A stretch of 64,000 nucleotides of DNA. Origin: Pseudoalteromonas atlantica. Its GTDB lineage: Bacteria; Pseudomonadota; Gammaproteobacteria; Enterobacterales; Alteromonadaceae. The notes below the pieces were generated by a model, which saw only the letters and a program-made list of their open reading frames with translations, was not told the DNA's origin and ran no database searches. Below, in pieces: positions 38,720 through 48,200 of the stretch. A program made the translations under genes and the position numbers. The first letter of the stretch is position 1. The number at the start of each line of letters is the position of its first letter. Location: positions 1-64,000 of the forward strand of contig BJUT01000011.1 of NCBI GenBank assembly GCA_007988745.1, read 5' to 3'.

Positions 38720-40804
38720 TTACTTAGCTGCTTTTTTCTCTTTTTCTGCAGCGATTACAGTGTCAGCTACGTTTTGTGGACATGCTGCGTAGTGTGAGAA
38801 CTCCATAGAGAACTGACCACGACCTGATGTCATTGTACGTAGTGAACCGATGTAACCAAACATTTCTGATAACGGAACGTCTGCTTTAATGCGAACGCCA
38901 GTTAAACCAGCTTCTTGGTCGCTTAGCATACCACGACGACGGTTAAGGTCACCGATTACGTCACCAACGTGATCTTCTGGCGTGAACACGTCAACTTTCA
39001 TGATTGGCTCAAGAAGTTGTGCGCCCGCTTTAGGGATCGATTGGCGGAAAGCGCCTTTAGCAGCGATTTCGAATGCGATTGCAGATGAATCCACGGCGTG
39101 GAAGCCACCGTCGAAAAGCTCTACTTCAACGTCAAGTACTGGGAAGCCAGCTAGAACACCTTCGTTCATCATTGACTTGAAGCCTTTCTCAACTGCAGGC
39201 CAGAATTCTTTCGGTACGTTACCACCAACAACTGATGAAGTGAACGTGAAGCCTGAATTCGCTTCGCCTGGCTTGATGCGGTAATCAATTTTACCGAACT
39301 GACCAGAACCACCAGATTGTTTCTTATGCGTGTAGCTATCTTCGATTTCACGAGTGATAGTTTCACGGTAAGCAACCTGTGGTTGACCAACAATAAGGTC
39401 TACGCCGTAAGTACGCTTAAGGATATCTACTTTGATATCTAAGTGAAGCTCACCCATACCTTTAAGGATAGTTTCGCCTGAATCTTCATCAGTCTCAACT
39501 TGGAAAGACGGATCTTCTGCAACCATTTTACCGATAGCAATACCCATTTTCTCATTACCGCCTTTATCTTTAGGCTGTACAGCAATCGAGATTACTGGAG
39601 TTGGGAATACCATTGGCTCAAGTGTTACTGGGTGCTTAGGATCACAAAGAGTGTGACCAGTTTGCACGTTCTTCATACCAACGATAGCGATGATATCGCC
39701 CGCTTGCGCTGAAGTAAGCTCTTTACGATCATCAGCTTGCATCTCAACCATACGGCCAACACGCTCAGTTTTACCAGTAAATGCATTAAGGATAGTGTCA
39801 CCCTTGTTAAGCTTACCAGAGTAAATACGTACGAATGTTAACGCACCAAAACGGTCATCCATGATTTTGAATGCTAACGCTTTGAAAGGTTCGTCTGCAG
39901 ATACAATTGCGTGCTCGCCGTTTTCGTTACCTTCTTCATCCATAAGAGGTTGAGGATCAACTTCTGTAGGAGCTGGTAAGTAATCAACAACAGCATCAAG
40001 GATTAATTGCATACCTTTGTTTTTGAATGCAGAACCACAGTATGTAGGGAAGAACGCAAGGTCACGAGTACCTTTACGGATACAACGCTTGATATCTTCA
40101 ACTGAAGGCATTTCACCTTCCATGTACGCTTCCATTAGGTCATCGTCTTGCTCTACAGCAGTTTCAACTAGGAACTCATGGTATTCATCAGTTTTTTCTA
40201 CCATGTCTGCAGGAACGTCAACAATTGAGTAGTTCTCAGGAAGACCGGTCTCATCCCAAACATATGCTTGTTTGTTTAAAACGTCTACAACACCTACGAA
40301 TTCGTCTTCAATACCAATTGGTAAAGTCATAACTAATGGAACAGCACCAAGTACTTTTTGTACTTGCTCAGTTACACGGTAAAAATCAGCACCCATACGG
40401 TCTAATTTATTTACGAAAATAATACGTGCAACACCTGATTCGTTCGCGTAGCGCCAGTTAGTTTCTGATTGTGGCTCAACACCACCAGAACCACAGAATA
40501 CACCCACACCGCCGTCTAATACTTTAAGTGAACGGTAAACTTCAACTGTGAAGTCAACGTGTCCAGGAGTATCGATAACGTTAAAACGGTGATCTTTCCA
40601 GAAACAGCTTACTGCCGCAGACTGGATAGTAATACCGCGCTCAGCTTCTTGCTCCATGAAATCGGTAGTAGACTCACCATCATGTGTCTCACCGCTTTTG
40701 TGGATTGTACCTGTAAGCTTTAGGATACGCTCAGTAGTTGTGGTTTTACCCGCATCAACGTGCGCGAAAATACCAATGTTTCTGTACTTCGATAAATCTG
40801 CCAT
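38720..40804 (-). CDS. fusA: Translation elongation factor G, stand-alone copy
   Basis: GTPase that drives ribosomal translocation or recycling. The 694-aa protein has the P-loop [15 protein letters not shown] at residues 11-25, DTPGHVDFT near residue 82, NKLDRMGAD near residue 136, and EF-G domains II-V including [10 protein letters not shown] and [12 protein letters not shown]. The ATG at 40804 ([16 protein letters not shown]) is correct; upstream codons to 40876 are promoter DNA. It is not in a str operon (no rpsL, rpsG or tuf here), so it is probably the second EF-G (FusA2/FusB group), with the canonical copy elsewhere. Codon use looks strongly optimised, suggesting high expression. Confidence 0.92.
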   Translation of the reverse strand: MADLSKYRNIGIFAHVDAGKTTTTERILKLTGTIHKSGETHDGESTTDFMEQEAERGITIQSAAVSCFWKDHRFNVIDTPGHVDFTVEVYRSLKVLDGGVGVFCGSGGVEPQSETNWRYANESGVARIIFVNKLDRMGADFYRVTEQVQKVLGAVPLVMTLPIGIEDEFVGVVDVLNKQAYVWDETGLPENYSIVDVPADMVEKTDEYHEFLVETAVEQDDDLMEAYMEGEMPSVEDIKRCIRKGTRDLAFFPTYCGSAFKNKGMQLILDAVVDYLPAPTEVDPQPLMDEEGNENGEHAIVSADEPFKALAFKIMDDRFGALTFVRIYSGKLNKGDTILNAFTGKTERVGRMVEMQADDRKELTSAQAGDIIAIVGMKNVQTGHTLCDPKHPVTLEPMVFPTPVISIAVQPKDKGGNEKMGIAIGKMVAEDPSFQVETDEDSGETILKGMGELHLDIKVDILKRTYGVDLIVGQPQVAYRETITREIEDSYTHKKQSGGSGQFGKIDYRIKPGEANSGFTFTSSVVGGNVPKEFWPAVEKGFKSMMNEGVLAGFPVLDVEVELFDGGFHAVDSSAIAFEIAAKGAFRQSIPKAGAQLLEPIMKVDVFTPEDHVGDVIGDLNRRRGMLSDQEAGLTGVRIKADVPLSEMFGYIGSLRTMTSGRGQFSMEFSHYAACPQNVADTVIAAEKEKKAAK

Positions 40805-40844
40805 TAATTTTACTCTTAATAAAGTCGATAAATTATTCGGCGGG

Positions 40845-40850
40845 ATTATA
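40845..40850 (-). promoter_or_regulatory. Probable -10 box of fusA
   Basis: A perfect TATAAT on the minus strand, 41 bp upstream of the fusA ATG. No good -35 hexamer lies 17 bp upstream, but an AAGCGA/TCGCTT inverted repeat covers that region. Confidence 0.45.
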
Positions 40851-41010
40851 GCATTACTTAAAGCGAACATCACCATACAAGTCGCTTAAAATGCAATCAA
40901 TTCAATAAAATTTTTCTAGATTTACATCAAGCACTGGTTAAATAGCACTGATTATTATGTAACCCATTAAAAATATTATGTTTTATTCTTGTAATCTGAA
41001 GGACACTCAG

Positions 41011-41736
41011 TTACTTAATTATTTTGTAACAACGCTCTGGCCTGCCAATACTACCGTAGCTTTGATCAGCACTTAACTTTTCAGACTCTAATAAAAACTC
41101 TAAATAGCGACGAGCAGTTGAGCGGCTTACCCCCACTAAATCGCCCATTTGCTGAGCAGTAAATGCACTTGAATCATGCTGTACGAATGCATCATGGATT
41201 TTTTGCAATGTAAGCTGGTCAACGCCTTTGGGCAGCCTAATAGCACCCTGTTTTTTCTCTTTTGAGCCGAATAACACATCAACCATTGATTGGGTCACTT
41301 CGTTTGCATCAGAAAAACACTGTTGACGCGCCTCAAAGCGCGAAAGAGCTTGATCTAATCTATTTAACATTAACGGTTTAACTAAAAAATCACAGGCACC
41401 AAGTTGCATTGCTTTTTCAAGTGTTTCAACTTCTTTGGCAGCCGTTAGTAGCATCACTTCGCTCTTAATTTCACGACGCCGTAAATCTGATAATAAATCG
41501 AGTCCGTTACCATCAGGTAAATGTATATCGAGTAAAATAAGATCTGCCTCTATCGCTTGCAACAGAGCTGTTGCAGTACTTAAATTACCTGCAATTCCAA
41601 CCACTTGGTACTGTCCTTGGCGTAAACTCTGTTTTGCAATTTGACTTCCCGCAGCGCCCCCCGGCAGTAATAAGTACTGGGCAATTAGCTGTGCAACTTC
41701 AACTTCGTCTTCAATTATAATTACAGAATAGGTCAT
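41011..41736 (-). CDS. CitB/DcuR-family response regulator of the tct operon
   Basis: A 241-aa two-component regulator. The receiver has acidic residues IIEDE at 8-12, the phosphoacceptor Asp70 in LILLDIHLPDGNGLDLL, Thr in LLTAAK, and Lys in DFLVKPL. An insertion of about 15 residues (LPGGAAGSQIAKQS) lengthens the loop after helix 1. The C-terminal helix-turn-helix has FTAQQMGDLVGVSRSTARRYLEFL, typical of DpiA/DctR regulators of citrate and dicarboxylate genes. It is the last gene of the six-gene unit, 16 bp after the kinase gene. Confidence 0.9.
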   Translation of the reverse strand: MTYSVIIIEDEVEVAQLIAQYLLLPGGAAGSQIAKQSLRQGQYQVVGIAGNLSTATALLQAIEADLILLDIHLPDGNGLDLLSDLRRREIKSEVMLLTAAKEVETLEKAMQLGACDFLVKPLMLNRLDQALSRFEARQQCFSDANEVTQSMVDVLFGSKEKKQGAIRLPKGVDQLTLQKIHDAFVQHDSSAFTAQQMGDLVGVSRSTARRYLEFLLESEKLSADQSYGSIGRPERCYKIIK

Positions 41737-41752
41737 TGCTTAATTACTCTTA

Positions 41753-43375
41753 TTATTTTGGAATATAAACACTTAACCGCGCCCCTAATAAATCCGACTC
41801 ACCAATTTCTAAACTACCACGGCAGGAGTCCAAATTGGTTTTTACTAAGTACAAACCAATACCGTGTTGCGCCCCAGACTTAGAACTAAATTGAGGCGTA
41901 AAAATGACTTCATGATCAGAGCCTAAACCAAACCCTGTATCTTCCACATCAAACAATAAAGTTTGACTGGTTTCGTCAACTGTTACCCTTACTTTAGCAG
42001 GGCGAGTATCAGATGCTCTAATAGCAGCTTCAATGGCGTTATCTATTAAATTGCCTAAAATAGAAACCACTCGTTCAAGCATATCCTTACGTTCTATAAC
42101 ACCAAGCAAACTATCTTGGTTAAGCTCAAGAGCAACATTAAGCTCTCGTGCTTTGTGGTATTTTCCCACCAATAAACCAGCTAATACGGGGTCTTGAATC
42201 CGCTCAAGTAAGTTGTGAATTTGTGCTTGAGAACCCTGACTTTCCTGCCCTATAAGTTCAATTGCTTGCTCGTTTTTGCCCATTTGTACTAAAGCACCAA
42301 TTAGGTTTAATTTATTCGAGTAATCATGTGTTTGAACACGAAGTAACTCAGCAAATGCTTGTACTTTTGTTAGCTGCTGACTTAAATATTCCAGTTCATC
42401 AGACGGGCGCATACTGAGCAGAATACCATCATCCTGACCTTGAACTTGTAAAGAAAACCGCGACAAAATAATTCGTTTATCTGCAGCAAATAACTCAAAC
42501 CCAACAATTTTGCGGCTTTGATTGCGCAGTAAAAACTCAGCATGCTCAGGCAATAGGTCTTCTAGAGTAAGGTTTTTATGGATTGTAGATGTAGGCTTAT
42601 CAAGAATTTCACAGGCACGTTGATTTAGTTTACGCACGGTTCCATCAGGCTCCAGTGCAATAATGCCGCTACGAACAGTATTTAAAATAGCATCCTGCTC
42701 TGAAAATAATCTTGCTATCTCATCTGGTTGCAAACCAAATATAGCATTACGTACTCGTTGACCAATATAAACCGCGGCAATAATACTTAAACCAACAAGC
42801 ATCAGCCCCCAAATAAGTATTTCAGCACTACGAGATAAAATAAGCGGATCAATTGATTGCACCAAAAAACCAACAGACACTAGGCCTATAATTTCATTGT
42901 TAGCATTATATACAGGTACTTTACCGCGAATTGACTCCCCCATGCTGCCATGAGCTACCGATATATAGCGCTCGCCTTGAAGGGCCTCCTGACTATCACC
43001 TCCAACCATAGGTTTGCCAACTTTGTGCTCATCAGGATGTATAATACGCAGTGCATTAATATCGCCAACCACTATAAAATCAGCGCTTGTTAGCTCCGTA
43101 AGGCTTTCTATTTGCAAATTAAATGCTGTTAAATCACCTTTTCCCTCTAACGCATTTATTACATCAGTTCGTGTTGCGACACTACTTGCTACAGCGAGTG
43201 CTTTATCACCTATGTGATTATGTAAACTTTGCGCCGTAAGCTGATACACCAACGCCCCAAACAATATTGCTTGTAAAACACATAGCCCAGTTACCCAAAT
43301 AATTAAACGTGTTTCTAATCTTTTAGGTTTTTTTACCATGCTCTGCAATGGGCTTGGTTTGTTGGTGTTTGTCAT
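41753..43375 (-). CDS. CitA/DcuS-type sensor histidine kinase
   Basis: Membrane sensor of 540 aa for the tct operon. A first helix (about residues 25-47) is followed by a periplasmic PAS/sCache domain of about 135 residues (TSADFIVVGD, HPDEHKVGKP, GSMGESIRGKVPVY), a second helix (185-205), a cytoplasmic PAS (225-320) and the kinase. The H-box is RVQTHDYSNKLNLIGAL with His350, the RxxxHDxxN form of carboxylate sensors. ATPase motifs NLIDNAIEAA and DTGFGLG follow. The periplasmic domain very likely binds a carboxylate (family knowledge), which would switch on uptake. Confidence 0.92.
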   Translation of the reverse strand: MTNTNKPSPLQSMVKKPKRLETRLIIWVTGLCVLQAILFGALVYQLTAQSLHNHIGDKALAVASSVATRTDVINALEGKGDLTAFNLQIESLTELTSADFIVVGDINALRIIHPDEHKVGKPMVGGDSQEALQGERYISVAHGSMGESIRGKVPVYNANNEIIGLVSVGFLVQSIDPLILSRSAEILIWGLMLVGLSIIAAVYIGQRVRNAIFGLQPDEIARLFSEQDAILNTVRSGIIALEPDGTVRKLNQRACEILDKPTSTIHKNLTLEDLLPEHAEFLLRNQSRKIVGFELFAADKRIILSRFSLQVQGQDDGILLSMRPSDELEYLSQQLTKVQAFAELLRVQTHDYSNKLNLIGALVQMGKNEQAIELIGQESQGSQAQIHNLLERIQDPVLAGLLVGKYHKARELNVALELNQDSLLGVIERKDMLERVVSILGNLIDNAIEAAIRASDTRPAKVRVTVDETSQTLLFDVEDTGFGLGSDHEVIFTPQFSSKSGAQHGIGLYLVKTNLDSCRGSLEIGESDLLGARLSVYIPK

Positions 43376-43386
43376 TAACGTCCTTA

Positions 43387-44928
43387 TTAAGCTTGCTCTT
43401 GCTGTAACCTAGAGGCTGTTTTATCCGCACGGCGCTGCTTCAAATAATCTTTTAATGGGAACAACAACACTAAAATAGAAAGTATAAAAATACTTAATGT
43501 GAGCGGCCTATCCCATAAAAAGCTTAAAGAGCCATCCGAAATCATCATTGAGCGACGAAAGTTTCGCTCAATCATATCGCCTAAAATAAAGCCAAGTAAC
43601 AAAGGAGCCATTGGAAAGGCCAATAGGCGTAATATTAACGCAACCAAGGCAACACCAACCATCATAAATAAGTCGAATGTGTTAAACGACACCAAGTACA
43701 CGCCAATTAAACTAAAGAACAAAATCATAATGGTTAATACCGACTTTGGCATTGCCAATACTTTTGCAAAATAAGGAATAAGAGGTAGGTTTAAAATCAA
43801 TAAAACAATGTTGCCAAAATACATGCTTACAATGACAGACCAAAATACACTTGGGTTTTCTTGCATGAGCATAGGGCCTGGCTGAATACCATACGCTATT
43901 AATGCTCCTAGCATTATGGCCGTCGTGCCAGAGCCTGGAATCCCCAATGTTAATAAAGGTACAAATGAGCCTGTGCATGCTGCATTATTTGCAGACTCAG
44001 GAGCGGCAAGACCACGTAAAGAGCCTTTTCCAAATTTTTCTTTTAGGCCTTTAGGTGCCAAATTTCGCTCAGTGGCATAGGCCATAAAGCTTGCAATAGT
44101 GGCTCCTGCGCCAGGTAAAACACCAACAATAAATCCTAAAAATGACGAACGGCCAACAACCGGCGCCATATCTTTAACTTCGTCTTTTGTTAATTTAGTT
44201 GAACCTATTTGCGGCGTATCTGAATCATTAAGACTTTTAGCGTCTTTCTTCTCTGGCTTAACAACATTAATTAATGCCTCAGCAAGTGCAAACGTTGCCA
44301 TTGCAATTAATAAAAAGCTAATACCATCGAGTAAGTCGGCTTGTCCAAAGGTAAATCGCTCGGTGCCCGAGGATGGATCTATACCTACCGTTGCCAGCAT
44401 TAAACCAAATACTGTCATCATCATTGCTTTTAAAAATTGGCCTTTATTTGAAAATGCAGCAATAGCTGTTAAACCTAAAAACATTAGCACAACATAATCA
44501 GGAGATTGAAAACTCAATGACACCTTTGCTAGTAGAGGTGCGGCAACCATAAGTAGTATGGCGCCTATAGTTCCACCTATAAATGAGGAGTAAGCGGCAA
44601 TAGCCAAGGCTTTACCAGCATGCCCTTGCTTTGCTAACGGATAGCCATCAAAAGATGAAGCCACCGTACCCGCCACCCCTGGCGCATTTATTAAAATGGA
44701 TGATGTAGAGCCACCAAAAATAGCGCCATAATAAACCCCAGCCATTAAAATCATCCCTGAATCAGCACCTATGCTGTAAGTAATAGGGATCATCAATGCA
44801 ATAGCAGTTATTGGTCCAAGCCCAGGTAACATACCAATAAAAGTACCCACCAAACAGCCTGCTATCACGTACATTAAATTATTAAAGTCGAGCACGGTCG
44901 ACAAACCAAGCATAATTCCATCAAACAT
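43387..44928 (-). CDS. tctA: Tripartite tricarboxylate transporter large membrane subunit (TctA)
   Basis: Main permease of a TTT-family secondary transporter. The 513-aa protein has about twelve hydrophobic helices. TctA signatures are GLGPITAIALMIPITYSIGA near residue 36, VYYGAIFGGSTSSILINAPG near residue 66, and ESANNAACTGSFVPLLTLGI near residue 318 followed by PGSGTTAIMLGAL. It works with TctB and the binding protein TctC. It lies between tctB (3-bp gap) and the kinase gene. Confidence 0.95.
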   Translation of the reverse strand: MFDGIMLGLSTVLDFNNLMYVIAGCLVGTFIGMLPGLGPITAIALMIPITYSIGADSGMILMAGVYYGAIFGGSTSSILINAPGVAGTVASSFDGYPLAKQGHAGKALAIAAYSSFIGGTIGAILLMVAAPLLAKVSLSFQSPDYVVLMFLGLTAIAAFSNKGQFLKAMMMTVFGLMLATVGIDPSSGTERFTFGQADLLDGISFLLIAMATFALAEALINVVKPEKKDAKSLNDSDTPQIGSTKLTKDEVKDMAPVVGRSSFLGFIVGVLPGAGATIASFMAYATERNLAPKGLKEKFGKGSLRGLAAPESANNAACTGSFVPLLTLGIPGSGTTAIMLGALIAYGIQPGPMLMQENPSVFWSVIVSMYFGNIVLLILNLPLIPYFAKVLAMPKSVLTIMILFFSLIGVYLVSFNTFDLFMMVGVALVALILRLLAFPMAPLLLGFILGDMIERNFRRSMMISDGSLSFLWDRPLTLSIFILSILVLLFPLKDYLKQRRADKTASRLQQEQA

Positions 44929-44931
44929 AAC

Positions 44932-45399
44932 TTAACTCCATAAATCGCCCGGAACCAAGTAAATACCTAATACTTGAGTCATCAAAAACCAAAACACCAC
45001 GGCAACAGGAATAGAGGCAAACAATAGAATCTTCTTGCGCCTTTCACCCATTACAAAAAAACCCGCTAATAAAAAGGCGCTGGTCGAGATTAAAAAACCA
45101 ACAGGCTCCAACATTGCACTATAAATCACCATTAAAACTAATAAGCCTAAAGTTCGTACGACATGCGACTTTTCTAGAGGCTGGTTTTCTGCCGCTTTTT
45201 CGTTTGGCTTAAGCAAAGTAGAACCGATAGAAAGCAAGCACACCACAATGCCAAAAGCTGCGTATACTTTTGGTAATGTAGCAGAAGTAACCGTTTCGTA
45301 TTCTTCAAATGGTAATAGTGGAATTTGCCACGCCACAATGGCGTAGAGTGTAAATAGCGTCAAGAATAAACTTGGCCCTAGTAGTTCGCGATTCATCAT
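44932..45399 (-). CDS. tctB: Tripartite tricarboxylate transporter small membrane subunit (TctB)
   Basis: Small membrane partner of TctA, 155 aa with four helices at about residues 8-26, 45-65, 85-120 and 128-150. Primary sequence in this family is weakly conserved; the size, topology and position between tctC and tctA identify it. GAGG lies before the start; the first two codons are both ATG, so the start may be 45399 or 45396. Confidence 0.9.
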   Translation of the reverse strand: MMNRELLGPSLFLTLFTLYAIVAWQIPLLPFEEYETVTSATLPKVYAAFGIVVCLLSIGSTLLKPNEKAAENQPLEKSHVVRTLGLLVLMVIYSAMLEPVGFLISTSAFLLAGFFVMGERRKKILLFASIPVAVVFWFLMTQVLGIYLVPGDLWS

Positions 45400-45410
45400 A
45401 AAAACCTCGA

Positions 45411-46382
45411 TTAATCCGCTTTACGAATAAAGCCAAGCTCTTGCATTACCACTTTAAGCTGCGCTTCTTGTTTTTCGAGTGACTGGATAAATTCATCTTT
45501 TTCTTGAAAGAGATTTAACCAGCCATTTCGCGCGCGAACAGTTTCCCACTCAGGAGTTAATTGTAATTTACGAAGTTTCTCGGTGTATTGAGCAAGTTTA
45601 TCGGCAGGTAAATTAGGAGCAGCAAAAAAGCCACGCCAATTAACAAACTCCATATCGTAACCCATCGACTTTAACGTAGGTATTTTAGGGTAATCCGCTA
45701 AAGCTTCTGGCGATGTAACTGCTAACACCCTCGCCTGCCCGCCATTTACAACTTCTAACGCCTCGCTTAAACCGGTAGAAAGTAAGTTTACTTCACCAGA
45801 GAGTAAACCAGCTTTTGCTTTACCACCGCCATCGTAAGGAATGTAACGAATTCTGCGGCCATCAACCCCGCCTGCTTTAGCCGCTTGTGCAGCAACTAAG
45901 TGATCCATACTGCCACGGGCAGAACCACCCGCTACTTTAATTGAGCTTGGGTCTTCTTTAAGCGCTTTAATAACATCCTGCCAGGTTTTATAGGGCGAAT
46001 CGTTACGAACAACAAAGGCACCAAAATCAGCAATCATATTGGCTACGGGAGTTAAATCTCGGTAGCTATAGGGAATTTTCCCCGTTAAGGCGCGCAATAC
46101 AATAGGCGTTGAATTAACCATTAATATATCGCCTTTTTTAGTACCTGATTCTATTAAGTAGGCAATGGCGCGCCCGCCGCCACCGCCCGACATATTCTGA
46201 AAAGACGCATTATTATCAATGCCAGCCTTTACTAAACCTTCACCTACACCGCGCGCAGTTGTATCCCATCCGCCACCTGGGCCTGCTGGTACTAAAAAGT
46301 GAATATCGGCCAATGCCATAGGGCTGCTTAGTACTAATGATGCCGCTAATAATGTTGTTTTAACTGACTTAAATAATTTCAT
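45411..46382 (-). CDS. tctC: Tripartite tricarboxylate transporter substrate-binding protein (TctC)
   Basis: Periplasmic receptor that captures the carboxylate and gives it to TctAB. The 323-aa protein has a signal peptide of about 25 residues ending ALA. The Bug/TctC fold shows FLVPAGPGGGWDTTARGVGE near residue 30, an unbroken glycine run in NMSGGGGGRAIAYL near residue 65, VRNDSPYKTWQDVIKALK near residue 118, and DHLVAAQAAKAGG. The ligand cannot be told from sequence; citrate and related acids are usual. Confidence 0.94.
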   Translation of the reverse strand: MKLFKSVKTTLLAASLVLSSPMALADIHFLVPAGPGGGWDTTARGVGEGLVKAGIDNNASFQNMSGGGGGRAIAYLIESGTKKGDILMVNSTPIVLRALTGKIPYSYRDLTPVANMIADFGAFVVRNDSPYKTWQDVIKALKEDPSSIKVAGGSARGSMDHLVAAQAAKAGGVDGRRIRYIPYDGGGKAKAGLLSGEVNLLSTGLSEALEVVNGGQARVLAVTSPEALADYPKIPTLKSMGYDMEFVNWRGFFAAPNLPADKLAQYTEKLRKLQLTPEWETVRARNGWLNLFQEKDEFIQSLEKQEAQLKVVMQELGFIRKAD

Positions 46383-46393
46383 TGTGTGTCCCC

Positions 46394-47635
46394 TTAAAAT
46401 AAATACTGCATACGTACACTAAATCCCATACCAGAGTCTTCATCACCTACAAGCGCAGCGGTACCTGGGCCATCTACATCGCTATAGATAAGATTGCCCA
46501 TAAATTTAATGTCACTACTAACGTAATAGCTTGTACCAAGTGTGTAGGTAGTTACTTCGCTACCTTGGTTTTTACTCGTTGCATCCATTTGCGAAACTCG
46601 AGCAACTAACTCCCATGCATTTTTAATATTTTTAGGTTGTACAAATAGTGCAGAGCCAGCTTTATACTGTCGTTGCTCAACCCCTAAAAAGTAACTTGCT
46701 GAGATATGAAAGCCGTCAAAGCGCTCGCCATCTAGATCATCGCTGCTATTGAGCGCATCTAAAGCACGGCTTGCGTATTCTGCCTCTAATGTTAAAGAGT
46801 CAGCCTGAAAAGCAAATTCAAGCCCAGACTGCAATAAGCTATCCAGTGCTACCGCTGTGCCGCCTGTAGCATAATTAACAAGGCGTACATTAGTTTCGCG
46901 CACTTCACCACGCGCAAAACGCTCGCCTAGTTCATTGCCACCCATATCACGGTATGAATGCCATGCACCTAAATGAATCACGTCACCAGGTGCTGCACTT
47001 GACCACGTAGCACGCCCTGTAATAGCAAGCGTTAGACGGTCGTTTTCATCGTTACCCGTTGCACCAAAGGCATCATTTTTATAAACCCCAACGGCATATC
47101 GAAAGCCTGAGTCTTTAAAGTATTGATAAGCAGATACGCCCCAACGGAAAAAAGGCGAGAAAGTATTAGCAAGCGTACTACGCTCAATAGTATTAATGTG
47201 CTTTGAGCTAGTAAGTGCGTTTAGCGACATGTCTTCACGGATTTTACCCGCTTTAATTTTAAGACCGTTTTCAAAGGCGTAACGCACGCGGGCAAGTACA
47301 ATTTCGGCATCCCCTTCGCCAAATTCTAAAAGTAATTTGTGATCCCAGTTTCCATGCTCGCTCTCTACGTAGGTACGAATACGACGAGGGAAGAAGTCGC
47401 TTCCACCTGAGCCATCATTGCCTGCGTTATAGGCACCTTCAAAATAGTTGTAATCAAGCTGTACTCGTCCTCCAAACTCCAAATTAAAGCCACTTGATGT
47501 TTTTAAAGAGTTAACTTCTTTTTGCAATGCATCTAATTGTGCTTGTAGTTTTTGAGTATCGTTATCGGCTAAAGCTGATGTGCTAGCCAACGCTGCTGTA
47601 ATTGCTAAAGCGAGCTGTGTGTTACTTGCTTTCAT
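46394..47635 (-). CDS. OprO/OprP-like outer-membrane porin
   Basis: A 413-aa outer-membrane channel, first gene of the tct operon. The signal peptide ends near ALA, then a short coiled coil QKLQAQLDALQKEVNSLK precedes a beta-barrel with alternating aromatic residues, ending SVRMQYLF with terminal Phe. It resembles the phosphate-selective porin O/P family, but the neighbours suggest that it passes tri- or dicarboxylates here. I chose the ATG at 47635 after GTGGAG; an in-frame start at 47647 reads through that ribosome site. Confidence 0.88.
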   Translation of the reverse strand: MKASNTQLALAITAALASTSALADNDTQKLQAQLDALQKEVNSLKTSSGFNLEFGGRVQLDYNYFEGAYNAGNDGSGGSDFFPRRIRTYVESEHGNWDHKLLLEFGEGDAEIVLARVRYAFENGLKIKAGKIREDMSLNALTSSKHINTIERSTLANTFSPFFRWGVSAYQYFKDSGFRYAVGVYKNDAFGATGNDENDRLTLAITGRATWSSAAPGDVIHLGAWHSYRDMGGNELGERFARGEVRETNVRLVNYATGGTAVALDSLLQSGLEFAFQADSLTLEAEYASRALDALNSSDDLDGERFDGFHISASYFLGVEQRQYKAGSALFVQPKNIKNAWELVARVSQMDATSKNQGSEVTTYTLGTSYYVSSDIKFMGNLIYSDVDGPGTAALVGDEDSGMGFSVRMQYLF

Positions 47636-47774
47636 TATTTTCTCCACGCTGTGTTTGTATCTTTATTGTCAGGTAGATAAGCGACGACAAACTGCTATCT
47701 AAAGCGCAGCTTATTGTTAACGTGAAATTAACGAAATATTTTGAGGGAAAGGTGCATTGATGACGGTAAAGTAC

Positions 47775-47803
47775 ATTTTGTTCATAAAAACCATGAACAA
47801 AAT
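47775..47803. promoter_or_regulatory. Perfect 11-bp inverted repeat upstream of the porin-tct operon
   Basis: ATTTTGTTCAT (47775-47785) and ATGAACAAAAT (47793-47803) are exact inverted copies separated by 7 bp. The site lies 140-168 bp upstream of the porin ATG. This is a good candidate operator for the operon's own response regulator (inference), though the position also permits control of the divergent transcript. Confidence 0.6.
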
Positions 47804-47900
47804 AGACATAAACAAAAATTAATAAGAAGGGTAGTGAAGTACACCTATGCGATGACTAAAAAACGCACTTAATAAAATAAGAATTATTTGCATTTAGGTG

Positions 47901-47929
47901 TTGACAGTTTATTAGATCTAACTGATAAT
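47901..47929 (+). promoter_or_regulatory. Strong sigma-70 promoter with no downstream gene
   Basis: TTGACA (47901-47906), exactly 17 bp, then GATAAT (47924-47929). Five of six -10 bases and all -35 bases match consensus. Transcription should start near 47936 and run right, away from the porin gene and toward the end of the convergent GTPase gene. Confidence 0.7.
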
Positions 47930-47935
47930 CAATAT

Positions 47936-48157
47936 CAACAAGACGGGAATGCATACCCACTTGTGACGGAATGAACTAATTTGTTTCTCGACCCTGAAAC
48001 AACGTGTGGCGCACGTAAACAGCTATGGTTACTTGTTATGAACCGCAACGCCCCTTGATGTTGATGATAAGTAACCGCCCTACTATTTTACTTGCTACAT
48101 TGCTCATATCGGTGACGGTAGATATGAAACTAAAAAAGCCCTTACGGGCTTTTTTTA
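47936..48157 (+). ncRNA. Candidate small RNA, about 220 nt
   Basis: A near-consensus promoter and a strong terminator bracket about 220 nt with no convincing ORF. Visible stems are ACGTG/CACGT at 48002-48016 and GGTTACTT/AAGTAACC at 48027-48034 and 48069-48076. The terminator has seven T's. It lies in a 565-bp gap between the tct operon and the RbgA-like gene. A 37-codon frame starting at 48058 lacks a ribosome site and reads through the terminator. The family is not one I recognise. Confidence 0.5.
48131..48157. terminator. Bidirectional terminator
   Basis: AAAAAAGCCC and GGGCTTTTTTT pair around TTAC. Both strands end in T runs. It serves the RbgA-like gene (-) and the candidate RNA (+). 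Confidence 0.85.
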
Positions 48158-48200
48158 TGTCTGTAATTTAGTAAGTAATATACTCACATAAACTCACATA

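Noticed and set aside
44099..44497. 132-codon ORF opposite tctA
   Set aside because: It is the mirror frame of a conserved membrane protein and has no ribosome site or similarity.
47936..48157. 6S RNA
   Set aside because: No recognisable closing stem and central bubble, and the usual neighbours (zapA, ygfA) are absent.
48058..48177. A 37-codon ORF with a hydrophobic middle in the candidate sRNA
   Set aside because: No ribosome site, and its end translates the terminator hairpin.
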